Made by a program: the position numbers and the translations under genes
NCBI GenBank assembly: GCA_947632555.1
Contig: CANRPU010000011.1
Span: forward strand, 1-64,000
Origin: an uncultured Lachnospiraceae bacterium
Lineage (GTDB): Bacteria; Bacillota; Clostridia; Lachnospirales; Lachnospiraceae
Direction: 5' to 3'
Length of the DNA: 64,000 nucleotides
The notes under the pieces: generated by a model
The model's database searches: none
What the model was told of the DNA's origin: nothing
Seen by the model: only the letters and a program-made list of their open reading frames with translations
In this document: positions 47,031-56,976 of the stretch, in pieces
Layout of the letters: every line of letters starts with the position of its first letter
How positions within the stretch are numbered: the first letter of the stretch is position 1

Positions 47031-47986
47031 CAGGGTATCATGCGGCGGCGTTTTTGACAGGCTTTTTCCTGGATCTGTGGCTGGGGGATCCCCTGGGCGG
47101 GTTCCATATCGTGATCATGATCGGAAAGGCGGTTTCTCTTCTGGAGCGGTGGATCAGAAAGATATTTCCCAGGAAAGCCGGGTGGGAACTGGCCGGCGGC
47201 GCCATTCTCGTACTGATCCTGTGCGTGGGCTCCTATGGAGCCGGAACGGCCGTTTTGTTTCTGCTCTATAGGATTTGGCCTCCGGCCGGGTTTCTAGCGG
47301 AAAGTTTTTTGTGCTGGCAGTGTCTGGCTATGAAGTGTCTGAAAGAAGAAAGCCTGCGGGTGTATGCCTGCCGGAACGACCTTCCGGCAGCCCGGACTGC
47401 CGTGGGACGGATCGTTGGCCGTGACACGGAGCGGCTGGATCTGGCCGGGGTGTTCAGGGCCTGTGTGGAAACTGTGGCGGAAAACAGCTCCGACGGTGAG
47501 ATCGCGCCCATGCTGTACCTTGCTCTGGGCGGCGCTCCTTTGGGAGTTTTGTATAAAACCGTCAATACCATGGACAGTATGCTGGGGTATCAAAACGAAA
47601 CATATCTGTTTTTTGGCCGAGCGGCGGCAAAGCTGGACGATGCGGTCAATTTTGTGCCTGCCCGGCTGGCGGCGCTTTTGGCTCTGTTTTCCGCCTGGCT
47701 TCTGAAACTGGACGGGGCAAACGCGTGGCGGATTTTTCTCAGGGACCGCCGCCGTCACGCAAGTCCCAACTCCGCTCAGACCGAATCCGTTTACGCGGGA
47801 GCCCTGCATATCCGCCTGGGAGGCCCGGCCAGCTATTTTGGCCGGACCGAGGATAAGCCGTATCTGGGTGACGATGACCGCCCGATAGAGGCGGAAGACA
47901 TTCTGCGGGCGAACCGGCTTCTGTATGTATCCGGATTTCTCTGTTTTTTGCTCTGCGTATGTTGGAAAGGGAGGATGATGTTATGA
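47027..47986 (+). CDS. cbiB: Adenosylcobinamide-phosphate synthase
   Basis: 'GFFLDLWLGDPLGGFHIVIMIGKAVSLLER', 'ETVAENSSDGEIAPMLYLALGGAPLGVLYKTVNTMDSMLGYQNETYLFFGRAAAKLDD'. Confidence 0.95.
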   Translation: MTGYHAAAFLTGFFLDLWLGDPLGGFHIVIMIGKAVSLLERWIRKIFPRKAGWELAGGAILVLILCVGSYGAGTAVLFLLYRIWPPAGFLAESFLCWQCLAMKCLKEESLRVYACRNDLPAARTAVGRIVGRDTERLDLAGVFRACVETVAENSSDGEIAPMLYLALGGAPLGVLYKTVNTMDSMLGYQNETYLFFGRAAAKLDDAVNFVPARLAALLALFSAWLLKLDGANAWRIFLRDRRRHASPNSAQTESVYAGALHIRLGGPASYFGRTEDKPYLGDDDRPIEAEDILRANRLLYVSGFLCFLLCVCWKGRMML

Positions 47987-49050
47987 GGCCGGCGCACGGC
48001 GGAGATAGGATCGCGTTTTATGAAACCTTCGGAAAAGAGCCCCTGGATTTTTCGGTAAACATAAATCCCATGGGTATGTCCCCAAAGGCGCTGGAAACCC
48101 TTGGAAAGGCCACGGACCGGTGGGTCTGCTACCCGGATACGCGGTATCGCCGTCTGCGGCGTGCTGTCGCGGATTTTTACCGGATCCCGGCGGAATTTAT
48201 CCTGCCGGGGAACGGAGCCAGCGATCTGATCTGGCGGGCCGCCGCGATGCTCAGAGGAGGCCGCGTGCTTCTTACCGCGCCCACCTTTTCGGAGTATGAG
48301 TGCGCGCTTTCCGCTTTTGGGTGCGGGATCCGCCGGCATTTTCTGAAACCGGAAGACCGGTTCGCACTGACGGACCGCATCCTGGAGGAGATCACCCCGG
48401 ATCTGGATGCGCTGTTTTTATGCAATCCCAACAATCCCACGGGCAGGACCGCGGATCCGGCGCTTATGGCGCTGGTTCTGGAGCGCTGCAGGGAAAATCA
48501 GGTGATTCTGTGGGTGGATGAATGTTTTAACGGTTTCCTGGAGGAACCGGAGGATCATTCCTTGACGGACAAGCTGTTTGAATATGATAATCTTGTGATC
48601 CTTCAGGCGGCTACAAAACTCTGCGCTCTGGCCGGACTGCGTCTGGGCTATGTCTTCTGTGGAGGCGAGAGGCTGCGGGAGGCTCTGGCAGGGTACGGCC
48701 AAAGCTGGCCCGTTTCCGTTGTTGCCCAGGAGGCCGGTATCGCGTCTATGGAAGACAAAGACTATCTTTCCCGGTCCCGCGCTCTGATCGCGGGAGAGCG
48801 GGAGAGAATGTGGAAGGCCCTGGAAAGCGCCGGGCTGGAAGTTCTGGGCGGCGAGGCCAACTATCTGTTTTTTTGGACGTCAGTTCCTTCTTTCGGGCAC
48901 AGGATGGGGCAGATGGGAATACTGCTGCGGGACTGCGGTTCCTATCCCGGCCTGCGCAGCGGCTATTACCGTATGGCCCTGCGCATGCCCCGGGATAATG
49001 ATTGTTTTTGCGGGGCAGTAAAACGGATAACAGACAGAACGGCGGAATAG
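47983..49050 (+). CDS. cobD: Pyridoxal-phosphate aminotransferase/threonine-phosphate decarboxylase-like
   Basis: 'MRPAHGGDRIAFYETFGKEPLDFSVNINPMGMSPKA', 'LFLCNPNNPTGRT'; start revised to 47983 (ATGA overlap). Confidence 0.88.
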   Translation: MRPAHGGDRIAFYETFGKEPLDFSVNINPMGMSPKALETLGKATDRWVCYPDTRYRRLRRAVADFYRIPAEFILPGNGASDLIWRAAAMLRGGRVLLTAPTFSEYECALSAFGCGIRRHFLKPEDRFALTDRILEEITPDLDALFLCNPNNPTGRTADPALMALVLERCRENQVILWVDECFNGFLEEPEDHSLTDKLFEYDNLVILQAATKLCALAGLRLGYVFCGGERLREALAGYGQSWPVSVVAQEAGIASMEDKDYLSRSRALIAGERERMWKALESAGLEVLGGEANYLFFWTSVPSFGHRMGQMGILLRDCGSYPGLRSGYYRMALRMPRDNDCFCGAVKRITDRTAE

Positions 49051-49062
49051 GAGGGAGCGCGA

Positions 49063-50541
49063 ATGGCGGATTGCGTTATGATACAGGGAACCATGTCAGG
49101 TGCGGGAAAAAGTCTGGTTACAGCGGGACTTTGCCGTATTTTTCACCAGGAAGGCATAGCGGTTGCACCTTTTAAGAGCCAGAACATGTCGCTCAACAGC
49201 TATATCACGAAGGAGGGGCTGGAGATGGGAAGGGCTCAGGTGGTACAGGCGCAGGCTGCCTGCGTGGAACCCAGTGTTCTGATGAATCCTATTCTCTTAA
49301 AGCCCTGTTCCGATATGGGCAGCCAGGTTATCGTAAACGGGGAGGTGGCCGGTACCATGAGCGCCTCAGAGTATTACGCGTACCGGCCGAAACTGCGGGG
49401 CATTATCCGACAAGCGTATGAAAAACTACGGGAAAACTATGACCGGATCGTGATCGAAGGCGCGGGAAGTCCGGCGGAGATCAATCTCAATCAGAATGAT
49501 CTGGTCAACATGGGGATAGCCGAGATGTTTGACGCGCCTGTGCTCCTGGTGGCGGATATTGACAGAGGCGGGGTATTTGCCCAGATCTACGGCACCGTCA
49601 TGCTGCTGCCGGAGAAGCAGCGGGCGCGGATACGAGGTATTATTATCAACAAATTCCGGGGAGATGTGGAGATCTTAAGACCCGGGCTTGCCAGGATAGA
49701 GGAACTGACCGGTGTGCCTGTGCTGGGTGTGGTGCCATATCTGCATGTGGACATCGACGATGAGGACAGCGTGGTCCGGCGGGAAAACGTTCCGCGTAAG
49801 CCGCTGGAGATCGCGGTCATCCGGTTTCCCAGAATCTCCAATGCCACAGATTTTAATCCTCTGGCCAGACTGTCTGCCGTCCATGTCAATTATGTCGCGG
49901 ACATGTCCGAATTTTCCGACCCGGACATGGTGATCCTGCCGGGGACCAAGAGTACTATGGCGGACCTGGAGTGGATGAGGCAGAACGGGCTGGAGGCTCT
50001 TGTGAAAAAAGCCGCGGCGGCGGGAAAACCGGTTCTGGGCATATGCGGCGGTTATCAGATGCTGGGGACCGTTATCCGCGACCCGTACCGGATCGAACGC
50101 GGCGGGCAGATGGCCGGCCTGTCGCTCCTGCCGGTGGAAACAGTATTTGAACCGAAAAAGACCAGGCTCCGCTCCAAAGGCGAGATCCTCGGGGCCGACG
50201 GCGTTTTTCGGGACCTTTCCGGGGCGTTCTTCGAAGGGTATCAGATCCACATGGGGATTTCAAACCCCTTGGAAGAAGTCAGCGCCTTTGCGCGGCTTTT
50301 GGACGGCAGCCGTGACGGAGCCGTCTGCCGGAACGTGGCCGGGACCTATATCCACGGGATCTTCGACCAGGATGCCGCGGCGGCGCTGGAGGAAATGCTC
50401 CTGGAGCGAAAAGGGATAATCCGAAACGACCTGCCGGCGGCCGTGGACGCGGAAACCTTTCGCCAGAGCCAGTACGACCTTTTGGCGGCTGCGCTCAGGG
50501 AAAGCCTGGACATGGATAAAATACAGGAAATTTTTGACTAA
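49063..50541 (+). CDS. cbiP: Cobyric acid synthase
   Basis: 'MIQGTMSGAGKSLVTAGLCRIFHQEGIAVAPFKSQNMSLNSYIT', 'DIDRGGVFAQIYGTV', 'GICGGYQMLG'. Confidence 0.96.
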   Translation: MADCVMIQGTMSGAGKSLVTAGLCRIFHQEGIAVAPFKSQNMSLNSYITKEGLEMGRAQVVQAQAACVEPSVLMNPILLKPCSDMGSQVIVNGEVAGTMSASEYYAYRPKLRGIIRQAYEKLRENYDRIVIEGAGSPAEINLNQNDLVNMGIAEMFDAPVLLVADIDRGGVFAQIYGTVMLLPEKQRARIRGIIINKFRGDVEILRPGLARIEELTGVPVLGVVPYLHVDIDDEDSVVRRENVPRKPLEIAVIRFPRISNATDFNPLARLSAVHVNYVADMSEFSDPDMVILPGTKSTMADLEWMRQNGLEALVKKAAAAGKPVLGICGGYQMLGTVIRDPYRIERGGQMAGLSLLPVETVFEPKKTRLRSKGEILGADGVFRDLSGAFFEGYQIHMGISNPLEEVSAFARLLDGSRDGAVCRNVAGTYIHGIFDQDAAAALEEMLLERKGIIRNDLPAAVDAETFRQSQYDLLAAALRESLDMDKIQEIFD

Positions 50542-50559
50542 GACCGCGGGGAAGGGCGG

Positions 50560-51408
50560 CTATGAAAGGAATCTTGCCCTATACTGCCGGGGCGTCATGC
50601 CGGTCTGCTTCTTAAAAGCGGCGGTAAGATTTCCCGGGTACTGGTAACCGCTTTCCAGGGCGATCTCCGTGACGGATTTCCCGGTGCCGAGAAGCAGGCG
50701 TTCGGCGTTTCTAATGCGGAGGCTGCCCAGGTATTCCGTATAGGATTTGCCCAGCTGCGCCTTAAACAGCCTGGAAAAATAAGCGGTGGAATAGTTTGCC
50801 ATGCCGGCGGCCGTTTCGATGGAAATGGTTTCGGCGTAGTGCTTTTCCATGTAGTAGATGGCCTCGATGACGGGAGGCGTCAGCGTGGCGGGATAGATAT
50901 CGGCGTTATCGTCCGCCAGCCTGTGTTCCGCGATCGTCAGCAGCAGCTCCGACAGCATACACTGGAGCCTGCATTCGCTGTACGGGGACGCCTGCCGAGC
51001 GGGACTTTGGTATTCGTCCAGCATACGGAAGAAAAGCCGCCGGACATCGGACCGGATTTTTTTCGTAAAACGGTTGGACGGGTGGGAATAGATATCGTCT
51101 AAAAGCCGCTGCCCGAAGCGCTGCGTCAGCGGACGGATAAACAGCGGGGAAAATTTTATCAGGATGCTTTCGTAGGGAGCGGCGGAAGCGGGAAGCGTCC
51201 GGTGGTAGACCAGAGGCGCCATCACGCTGACACAGCCGGGATGGGAAACAAAGCTCATGTCCGGGGTAATGGTGGTCCGGTCCCCGCGGATGTGATATCC
51301 CAGTTCGTAATAGTCGGAAGCGGCTTCCAGGGAAGGCATCTCATAACCCGCGGGAAGTTTTCTGTATTCAATGTGAAAAAGCTGTCCTTCAGGAAGCGGA
51401 AGCGCCAT
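50560..51408 (-). CDS. AraC family transcriptional regulator
   Basis: C-terminal double HTH 'YSTAYFSRLFKAQLGKSYTEYLGSLRIRNAERLLLGTGKSVTEIALESGYQYPGNLTAAFKKQTGMTPRQYR'. Confidence 0.92.
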   Translation of the reverse strand: MALPLPEGQLFHIEYRKLPAGYEMPSLEAASDYYELGYHIRGDRTTITPDMSFVSHPGCVSVMAPLVYHRTLPASAAPYESILIKFSPLFIRPLTQRFGQRLLDDIYSHPSNRFTKKIRSDVRRLFFRMLDEYQSPARQASPYSECRLQCMLSELLLTIAEHRLADDNADIYPATLTPPVIEAIYYMEKHYAETISIETAAGMANYSTAYFSRLFKAQLGKSYTEYLGSLRIRNAERLLLGTGKSVTEIALESGYQYPGNLTAAFKKQTGMTPRQYRARFLS

Positions 51409-51576
51409 GTCTTTTCCTCCTCTGCGTCCGCCCGGATCAGGCGGCGGTCATCATATGTCATATCCGCATAAATTACACCCCCATTATCTCATAAAATGAT
51501 AAGAAAAGCAAAATCAGATTTATTAAACTTTATCCTGTAGAACAAAACATACTTGGAACGGCGGGAGAAGACAGCT

Positions 51577-52929
51577 ATGGAAAAAAACGGAAAGATCGAC
51601 ATGACTACCGGACCCATCATGAAAAAAGTGCTGCTGTTCGCGCTTCCCATCATACTGGGGAATGTGCTGCAGCAGATGTATACCACGGTGGACACGCTGG
51701 TGATCGGGCAGTTCTGCGGGGATGCCTCTCTGGCGGCGGTGGGAACCAGTTCCCAGCCGGTGGAGGTGCTGCTGTGTATTTTTCTTGGAATAGGCACAGG
51801 CGTTTCCATACTGGTTTCCCAGTACGCCGGCTCCGGGAATATGGAGAAAATGAAAAAAATATGTGATACCGCGGTTTCCTTTGTCTATATGTGCGGTATT
51901 CCGCTGTGCGCCATAGGACTGCTGGTGACGCCTCTGATCCTGCGGTTTATGAATGTGCCGGAGGATGCCTGGGGACCCGCGGTGTCCTACACGCGGATCG
52001 TATTCTTAGGTTCGCTGGGAAATATCGGCTACAATATGAACGCGGGAATTTTAAGGGGACTGGGAGATAGCAGAGCGTCGCTCTGGTTTCTGGTGGTTTC
52101 CTGCGTGGCCAATATCGTGCTGGATCTGGTCTTCGTGGCCGGATTCGGGATGGATGCCGCGGGCGCGGCGCTTTCTACCAGTATCGCCATGTATCTGTCC
52201 TGGATCGTGAGTATTTTGTACATCCGCAGGCGTTTTCCCGAAATGGACTATCCGTTCCTGCCAAAGCGTTTTTACGGGGCGGAACTGAAAAATATCATCG
52301 CCATCGGCCTGCCCATCGGCCTGAACAATTCCCTCTATTCTCTTGGCCATGTGGCCATGCAGACGCTGGTCAACTCCCAGGGCTCCACGTTTATGGCGGG
52401 CCAGTCCGTGGCCGGCAGGATCACGGGGCTTTCCAATGTGGCCATTACGGCCCTGTCTTCAGCGGCCACCACCTTTTCCGGACAGAATTACGGAGCGGAG
52501 AATTTTGACAGGCTGCGGGCGGGATATATTAAGATCCCCGTTGTTTCCGGTCTGATCACGCTGGCTGCGGGACTTTTGATGATCACCGTCAGGGTGCCCA
52601 TTCTGCGCTGCTTTTCTCAGGACGAAACCGTGCTGATGTACGCGGGCAGATACGTGGTGGTCATGCTGCTGTCCCAGTGGCTTTACGCGGTTTTCAACGG
52701 CATCATATGTATCGTCAACGGGGTGGGGCTGATCCGGTACAGTACGGTGGTCAATATCCTGATGCTCTGGGCGGTCAGGATCCCCAGCGCCTATCTGATC
52801 GACAGATTCTTTGACGGTACTTATATCATGCTGTGTTTTCCCATCAGTTTCGGGTTCGGCATGGTCATGATGATCGCGTACTATCTGTTTTCCTCCAAAT
52901 GGAAAAAGATCATCCGGACGGGGCTTTGA
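51577..52929 (+). CDS. MATE family efflux transporter
   Basis: 'MTTGPIMKKVLLFALPIILGNVLQQMYTTVDTLVIGQFCGDASLAAVGTS'; start revised to 51577. Confidence 0.92.
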   Translation: MEKNGKIDMTTGPIMKKVLLFALPIILGNVLQQMYTTVDTLVIGQFCGDASLAAVGTSSQPVEVLLCIFLGIGTGVSILVSQYAGSGNMEKMKKICDTAVSFVYMCGIPLCAIGLLVTPLILRFMNVPEDAWGPAVSYTRIVFLGSLGNIGYNMNAGILRGLGDSRASLWFLVVSCVANIVLDLVFVAGFGMDAAGAALSTSIAMYLSWIVSILYIRRRFPEMDYPFLPKRFYGAELKNIIAIGLPIGLNNSLYSLGHVAMQTLVNSQGSTFMAGQSVAGRITGLSNVAITALSSAATTFSGQNYGAENFDRLRAGYIKIPVVSGLITLAAGLLMITVRVPILRCFSQDETVLMYAGRYVVVMLLSQWLYAVFNGIICIVNGVGLIRYSTVVNILMLWAVRIPSAYLIDRFFDGTYIMLCFPISFGFGMVMMIAYYLFSSKWKKIIRTGL

Positions 52930-53027
52930 GCGCCGCACCTTTTTGCTGACATTTTGAAAGGAATGTGCTACAATAGGGGCAGTGACAGAACATTTTCCGC
53001 GCGTTGGCGCGAAGGGAGGAGAGCGGA

Positions 53028-53870
53028 ATGGAATTACCTTTTCGGATTGATTTAACGGGACAGGTAGCGGTGGTAACGGGGGGCAGCGGCATTATCGGCG
53101 GCATGTTCTGCAGAGCCCTGGCCCTGTGCGGAGCGAAAGTGGCTGTTTTGGGCAGGCAGGCGGAGCACGGGGAACCGGTGAAGGAGGATATCCTGCGGGC
53201 CGGCGGCGAGGCGGTCACGGTGTCCGCCGACGTGCTGGATAAAGCGAGCCTGGAACGGGCCAGAGAAGAGATCCTGGCCAGATGGGGGAAGATCAATATT
53301 CTGGTCAACTGCGCGGGCGGCGCCGTAAAGAGCGCAGAGATCCCGCAGGATCAGTTCGCGGACGCGCAGGCGGACATGCCGAATTTCTTTACCGCCGATA
53401 TGAACAACATCAAAAAGGAACTGGATCTGAACCTGTACGGCACCCTGCTTCCCACGCAGATCTTCGGAGCGGCCATGGTGGGACAGGAGAACGCCTGCAT
53501 CGTGAATATTTCCAGCATGGGCGCTTACGGCCCTCTGACCAGGATACCGGGATATTCCGGGGCAAAGGCGGCTATTTCCAATTTTACGGAGTGGGCGGCC
53601 AACTATTTCGCGAAAAGCGGCATCCGGGTAAACGCGCTGGCACCGGGATTCTTTCAGACAACCCAGAACCACGCGCTGCATTTTAATCCGGACGGCACGC
53701 CGACCCCCAGGAGCAGGAAGATCATAGAGAGTACTCCCATGGGAAAATACGGGGAACCGGAAGATCTGATCGGCGCGCTGCTGTTTCTGGTCAGCCCCAG
53801 GGGAAGCGGCTTTGTGACCGGCGTGGTCCTGCCGGTGGACGGAGGCTTCCACTGCTATCTGGGCGTGTGA
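53028..53870 (+). CDS. SDR family oxidoreductase
   Basis: 'QVAVVTGGSGIIGGMFCRALALCGAKVAVLGR', 'YSGAKAAISNFTEW'; start revised to 53028. Confidence 0.9.
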   Translation: MELPFRIDLTGQVAVVTGGSGIIGGMFCRALALCGAKVAVLGRQAEHGEPVKEDILRAGGEAVTVSADVLDKASLERAREEILARWGKINILVNCAGGAVKSAEIPQDQFADAQADMPNFFTADMNNIKKELDLNLYGTLLPTQIFGAAMVGQENACIVNISSMGAYGPLTRIPGYSGAKAAISNFTEWAANYFAKSGIRVNALAPGFFQTTQNHALHFNPDGTPTPRSRKIIESTPMGKYGEPEDLIGALLFLVSPRGSGFVTGVVLPVDGGFHCYLGV

Positions 53871-53902
53871 TACTTATTTTTTGATTTTTTGTATACTGAA
53901 AA

Positions 53903-53931
53903 TTGATTTATCCCGTGCCGTATGATAAAAT
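53903..53931 (+). promoter_or_regulatory. Putative sigma70-type promoter of sensory cluster
   Basis: TTGATT - 17 nt - TAAAAT. Confidence 0.6.
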
Positions 53932-53991
53932 GGCAGAGGGTTTTATCCGCAGAGGATGCCCCTTGCCGGAATGAGGGAACAGGGAATTTTC

Positions 53992-56949
53992 ATGAAAAAA
54001 AGATTCGGAAAGATACTGCCGTCCTTACTGCTGTGCGCGGTCGGAGCCGCGGTGGTGGTGATAGGTGTTGTTTATTTTAACTTTATTTCCCGGAAGATTT
54101 ACGCGGACAGCGCGGTCCACCTGGAGGAGATTTACAGTCAGGTGAACCGTTCTTTCGGCGCGTTTATGGAAAGAAACTGGGGACTGCTGGAAAGCTGGGG
54201 CAATACCTTTGCCGAAGAGGATATGGAGGATGCCGGGATAGCCGGACTCATTGAAAAAGAACAGGGCTACTGGGGATTTTCGGAATTTTATTTCCTGGCA
54301 GAGGACGGGACCTGCATAACGCCGGACGGCACGAGGAACAGTGTGGAGCCGGGAGAGGAATGGGATATCCTGACGCGGCTGAGGGAGCCTGTTATGGTGG
54401 GCGGGACGCTTCCTGACGGACAGGGCGTCACCGTTTTTGCCGTTCCGCTGCGGGAAGGGAGATATCAGGGCTTTACGTACGACGCCATCGCCGTCAGCTA
54501 CACCAACGCGGATATGGCCGGTTCCCTGAAGGTGGACGCGTTTTCAGGAAACGCCAGATGTTTTGTCATCCACAGCGACGGCAGCGTGCTGCTCTCCACC
54601 CAGACGGGAGGAAACGTATTCGGGAATTATCTGTCCTATCTGGAGGCGGCTTCCGATCTGGACGGAGAGGAACTGGCCAGGATCCAGGAAGACTGGGCGA
54701 ACGAAACTTCCGGCCAGCTGCGGTGTAAGATCGGAGGCGTGAGCCACTGCATCCTGTATCAGCCCGTAGGGTATCAGGGCTATATACTCTTGAGCGTAGT
54801 GCCGCAGAACGTGGTGAGCGCCGGCTTTTTGTCGGTGCAGAAGATCACCATACTGGCGCTGATCGTGATCTTCCTGCTGGTGGGGATGATGGTGCTGGCG
54901 CCCATTCTGCTGCGCAGCCGCAAGCTGTTCCGGCGGACCAGAACGGAGCTGCGGTACAGGGAATCCATGTTCGACGTGCTTTCCAACAATGTGGACGATA
55001 TTTTTATCATGCTGGATATCGAGAAGGGACGGGTGGATTATATCAGTCCCAATATTGAAAGGCTGCTGGGGATCCCGGCGGCGGAAGCCAAGGAAAATAT
55101 CAGGGTAATGGAAAAGTGCGCCGTGAATTACAATGTGGTGATACCCAAAAAGGAGCTGGAAGCGATCCCTCTTCACGGGAACAAATACTGGGAATGCGAG
55201 TATATGCACCAGAATACCGGTGAGCGCCGCTGGTACAGAATGACGGTGTACCACATGAATATTCAGGAAGTGACGAAATATATCGTGGTGCTTTCCGACC
55301 GTACTCAGGAGCAGCAGATGAACCAGAATCTGCAGGAAGCGCTGACCGCGGCCAAAAGCGCCAATGAGGCCAAAAGCAATTTTCTTTCCAATATGTCCCA
55401 CGATATTCGTACGCCCATGAACGCCATTGTGGGATTTTCCATGCTGCTGGAGAAGGACGCCCAGAACGCGGACAAGGTACGGGAGTACGCGCGCAAGATA
55501 ACGGCATCCAGCCAGCATCTGCTCAGCCTGATCAACGACGTGCTGGATATGAGCAAGATCGAGAGCGGTAAGACCTCTTTAAACGTGGACCGCTTCAGTC
55601 TGCCGGAGCTTCTGGAAGACCTGCACATCATCATCATGCCCCAGGCAAAGGCCAAAAAACAGAAATTTACCATGCATACCCAGGGAGCGCTGCCGGAACA
55701 GATAGTAGGGGATAAACTGCGCCTGAACCAGATCCTGCTCAATCTTCTTTCCAACGCGGTCAAATATACCCCGGACGGCGGCGAGGTGGATTTCTCGGTG
55801 TCGGAGATTTCCCGGACAGCGCAGCAGTACGCGCAGCTGCGGTTTGAAGTGCGCGACAACGGCATTGGAATGAGTGAAGAATTTCAGAAAAATATTTTCG
55901 CGCCTTTCAGCAGGGAGATCAGTTCCGTTACCAACAAAGTGCAGGGAACGGGCCTGGGGATGGCCATTACGAAAAACCTGGTGGATCTGATGGGCGGCGT
56001 GATAAAGGTGGAGAGCCGGACAGGCCTGGGCAGCACCTTTACCGTGGAACTGTCTTTTGTGCTTCCTGAGCAGGAGGAAGTGGAGGCCATGCTGAAACAG
56101 AAGATCACCCGTATGCTGGTGGCGGACGATGAAGAAGACATCTGTCTGGCCATACGGACTATGATGCACGATACCGGTGTGGACGTGTGCTGCGTGAACA
56201 ACGGAGCGGACGCGGTGGAAAGAGCCGTTTCGGCCTGCCGAAACGGGGAAGGCTTTCAGGTGATCCTGCTGGATTGGAAGATGCCGGGGCTGAACGGTGT
56301 GGAAACTGCCCGTAAGATCAGGGAAGAGATCGGAAAAGATGTCCCGATCCTGGTGCTGACCTCTTACGACTGGAGCGAGATCGAAGAGGAGGCCAGAGAG
56401 GCCGGTATCAACGCGTTTATGTCCAAACCGTTCTTTGTATCCACATTCTGGCAGGTGATCAGGCCTCTGTTCGCTGACCTGACGGCTCAGCAGGAAAAGC
56501 GGGAAAGCGCCGGCGATACGGCCGGGGAAGACCAAGCGCGCGTCATGGCCGGAAGGCATTTCCTGGTAGCGGAGGACAATGAGCTGAACGCGGAGATCCT
56601 GACGGAGATGCTGAGCATGGAAGGGGCGGACTGTGATCTGGCCGTAAACGGCGCGGAGGCGGTGGAGATGTTCCGGCGTTCCGCTCCCGGCGAATATGAT
56701 ATGGTCCTGATGGACGTGCAGATGCCCGTGATGAACGGCTACGAAGCAACCAGACAGATCCGTGCCTGCGGACATCCCGCGGCTGCCCGGATCCCCATTG
56801 TGGCCATGACGGCGAACACCTTCGCCGAGGATGTGCGCAACGCCATGGATGCCGGAATGGACGGACATCTGGCAAAACCCATCGACATGACGGCGGTGCG
56901 GGAAATGATCGGCCGCCTGCTGAATCGGGATCCGGCGGAAGATAAATGA
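53992..56949 (+). CDS. Hybrid sensor histidine kinase (extracytoplasmic sensor, PAS, HisKA, HATPase, two REC domains)
   Basis: 'SNFLSNMSHDIRTPMNAIVGF', 'GTGLGMAITKNLVDLMGG', REC 'ILLDWKMPGLNG' and 'VLMDVQMPVMNGYEATRQI'; track start 53956 also possible. Confidence 0.92.
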   Translation: MKKRFGKILPSLLLCAVGAAVVVIGVVYFNFISRKIYADSAVHLEEIYSQVNRSFGAFMERNWGLLESWGNTFAEEDMEDAGIAGLIEKEQGYWGFSEFYFLAEDGTCITPDGTRNSVEPGEEWDILTRLREPVMVGGTLPDGQGVTVFAVPLREGRYQGFTYDAIAVSYTNADMAGSLKVDAFSGNARCFVIHSDGSVLLSTQTGGNVFGNYLSYLEAASDLDGEELARIQEDWANETSGQLRCKIGGVSHCILYQPVGYQGYILLSVVPQNVVSAGFLSVQKITILALIVIFLLVGMMVLAPILLRSRKLFRRTRTELRYRESMFDVLSNNVDDIFIMLDIEKGRVDYISPNIERLLGIPAAEAKENIRVMEKCAVNYNVVIPKKELEAIPLHGNKYWECEYMHQNTGERRWYRMTVYHMNIQEVTKYIVVLSDRTQEQQMNQNLQEALTAAKSANEAKSNFLSNMSHDIRTPMNAIVGFSMLLEKDAQNADKVREYARKITASSQHLLSLINDVLDMSKIESGKTSLNVDRFSLPELLEDLHIIIMPQAKAKKQKFTMHTQGALPEQIVGDKLRLNQILLNLLSNAVKYTPDGGEVDFSVSEISRTAQQYAQLRFEVRDNGIGMSEEFQKNIFAPFSREISSVTNKVQGTGLGMAITKNLVDLMGGVIKVESRTGLGSTFTVELSFVLPEQEEVEAMLKQKITRMLVADDEEDICLAIRTMMHDTGVDVCCVNNGADAVERAVSACRNGEGFQVILLDWKMPGLNGVETARKIREEIGKDVPILVLTSYDWSEIEEEAREAGINAFMSKPFFVSTFWQVIRPLFADLTAQQEKRESAGDTAGEDQARVMAGRHFLVAEDNELNAEILTEMLSMEGADCDLAVNGAEAVEMFRRSAPGEYDMVLMDVQMPVMNGYEATRQIRACGHPAAARIPIVAMTANTFAEDVRNAMDAGMDGHLAKPIDMTAVREMIGRLLNRDPAEDK

Positions 56950-56976
56950 AATGAAAAGAGAAAAGACGGAGGATAA

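Noticed and set aside
55579-56868. 429-aa minus-strand ORF
   Set aside because: Antisense to the hybrid histidine kinase, no recognisable domain.
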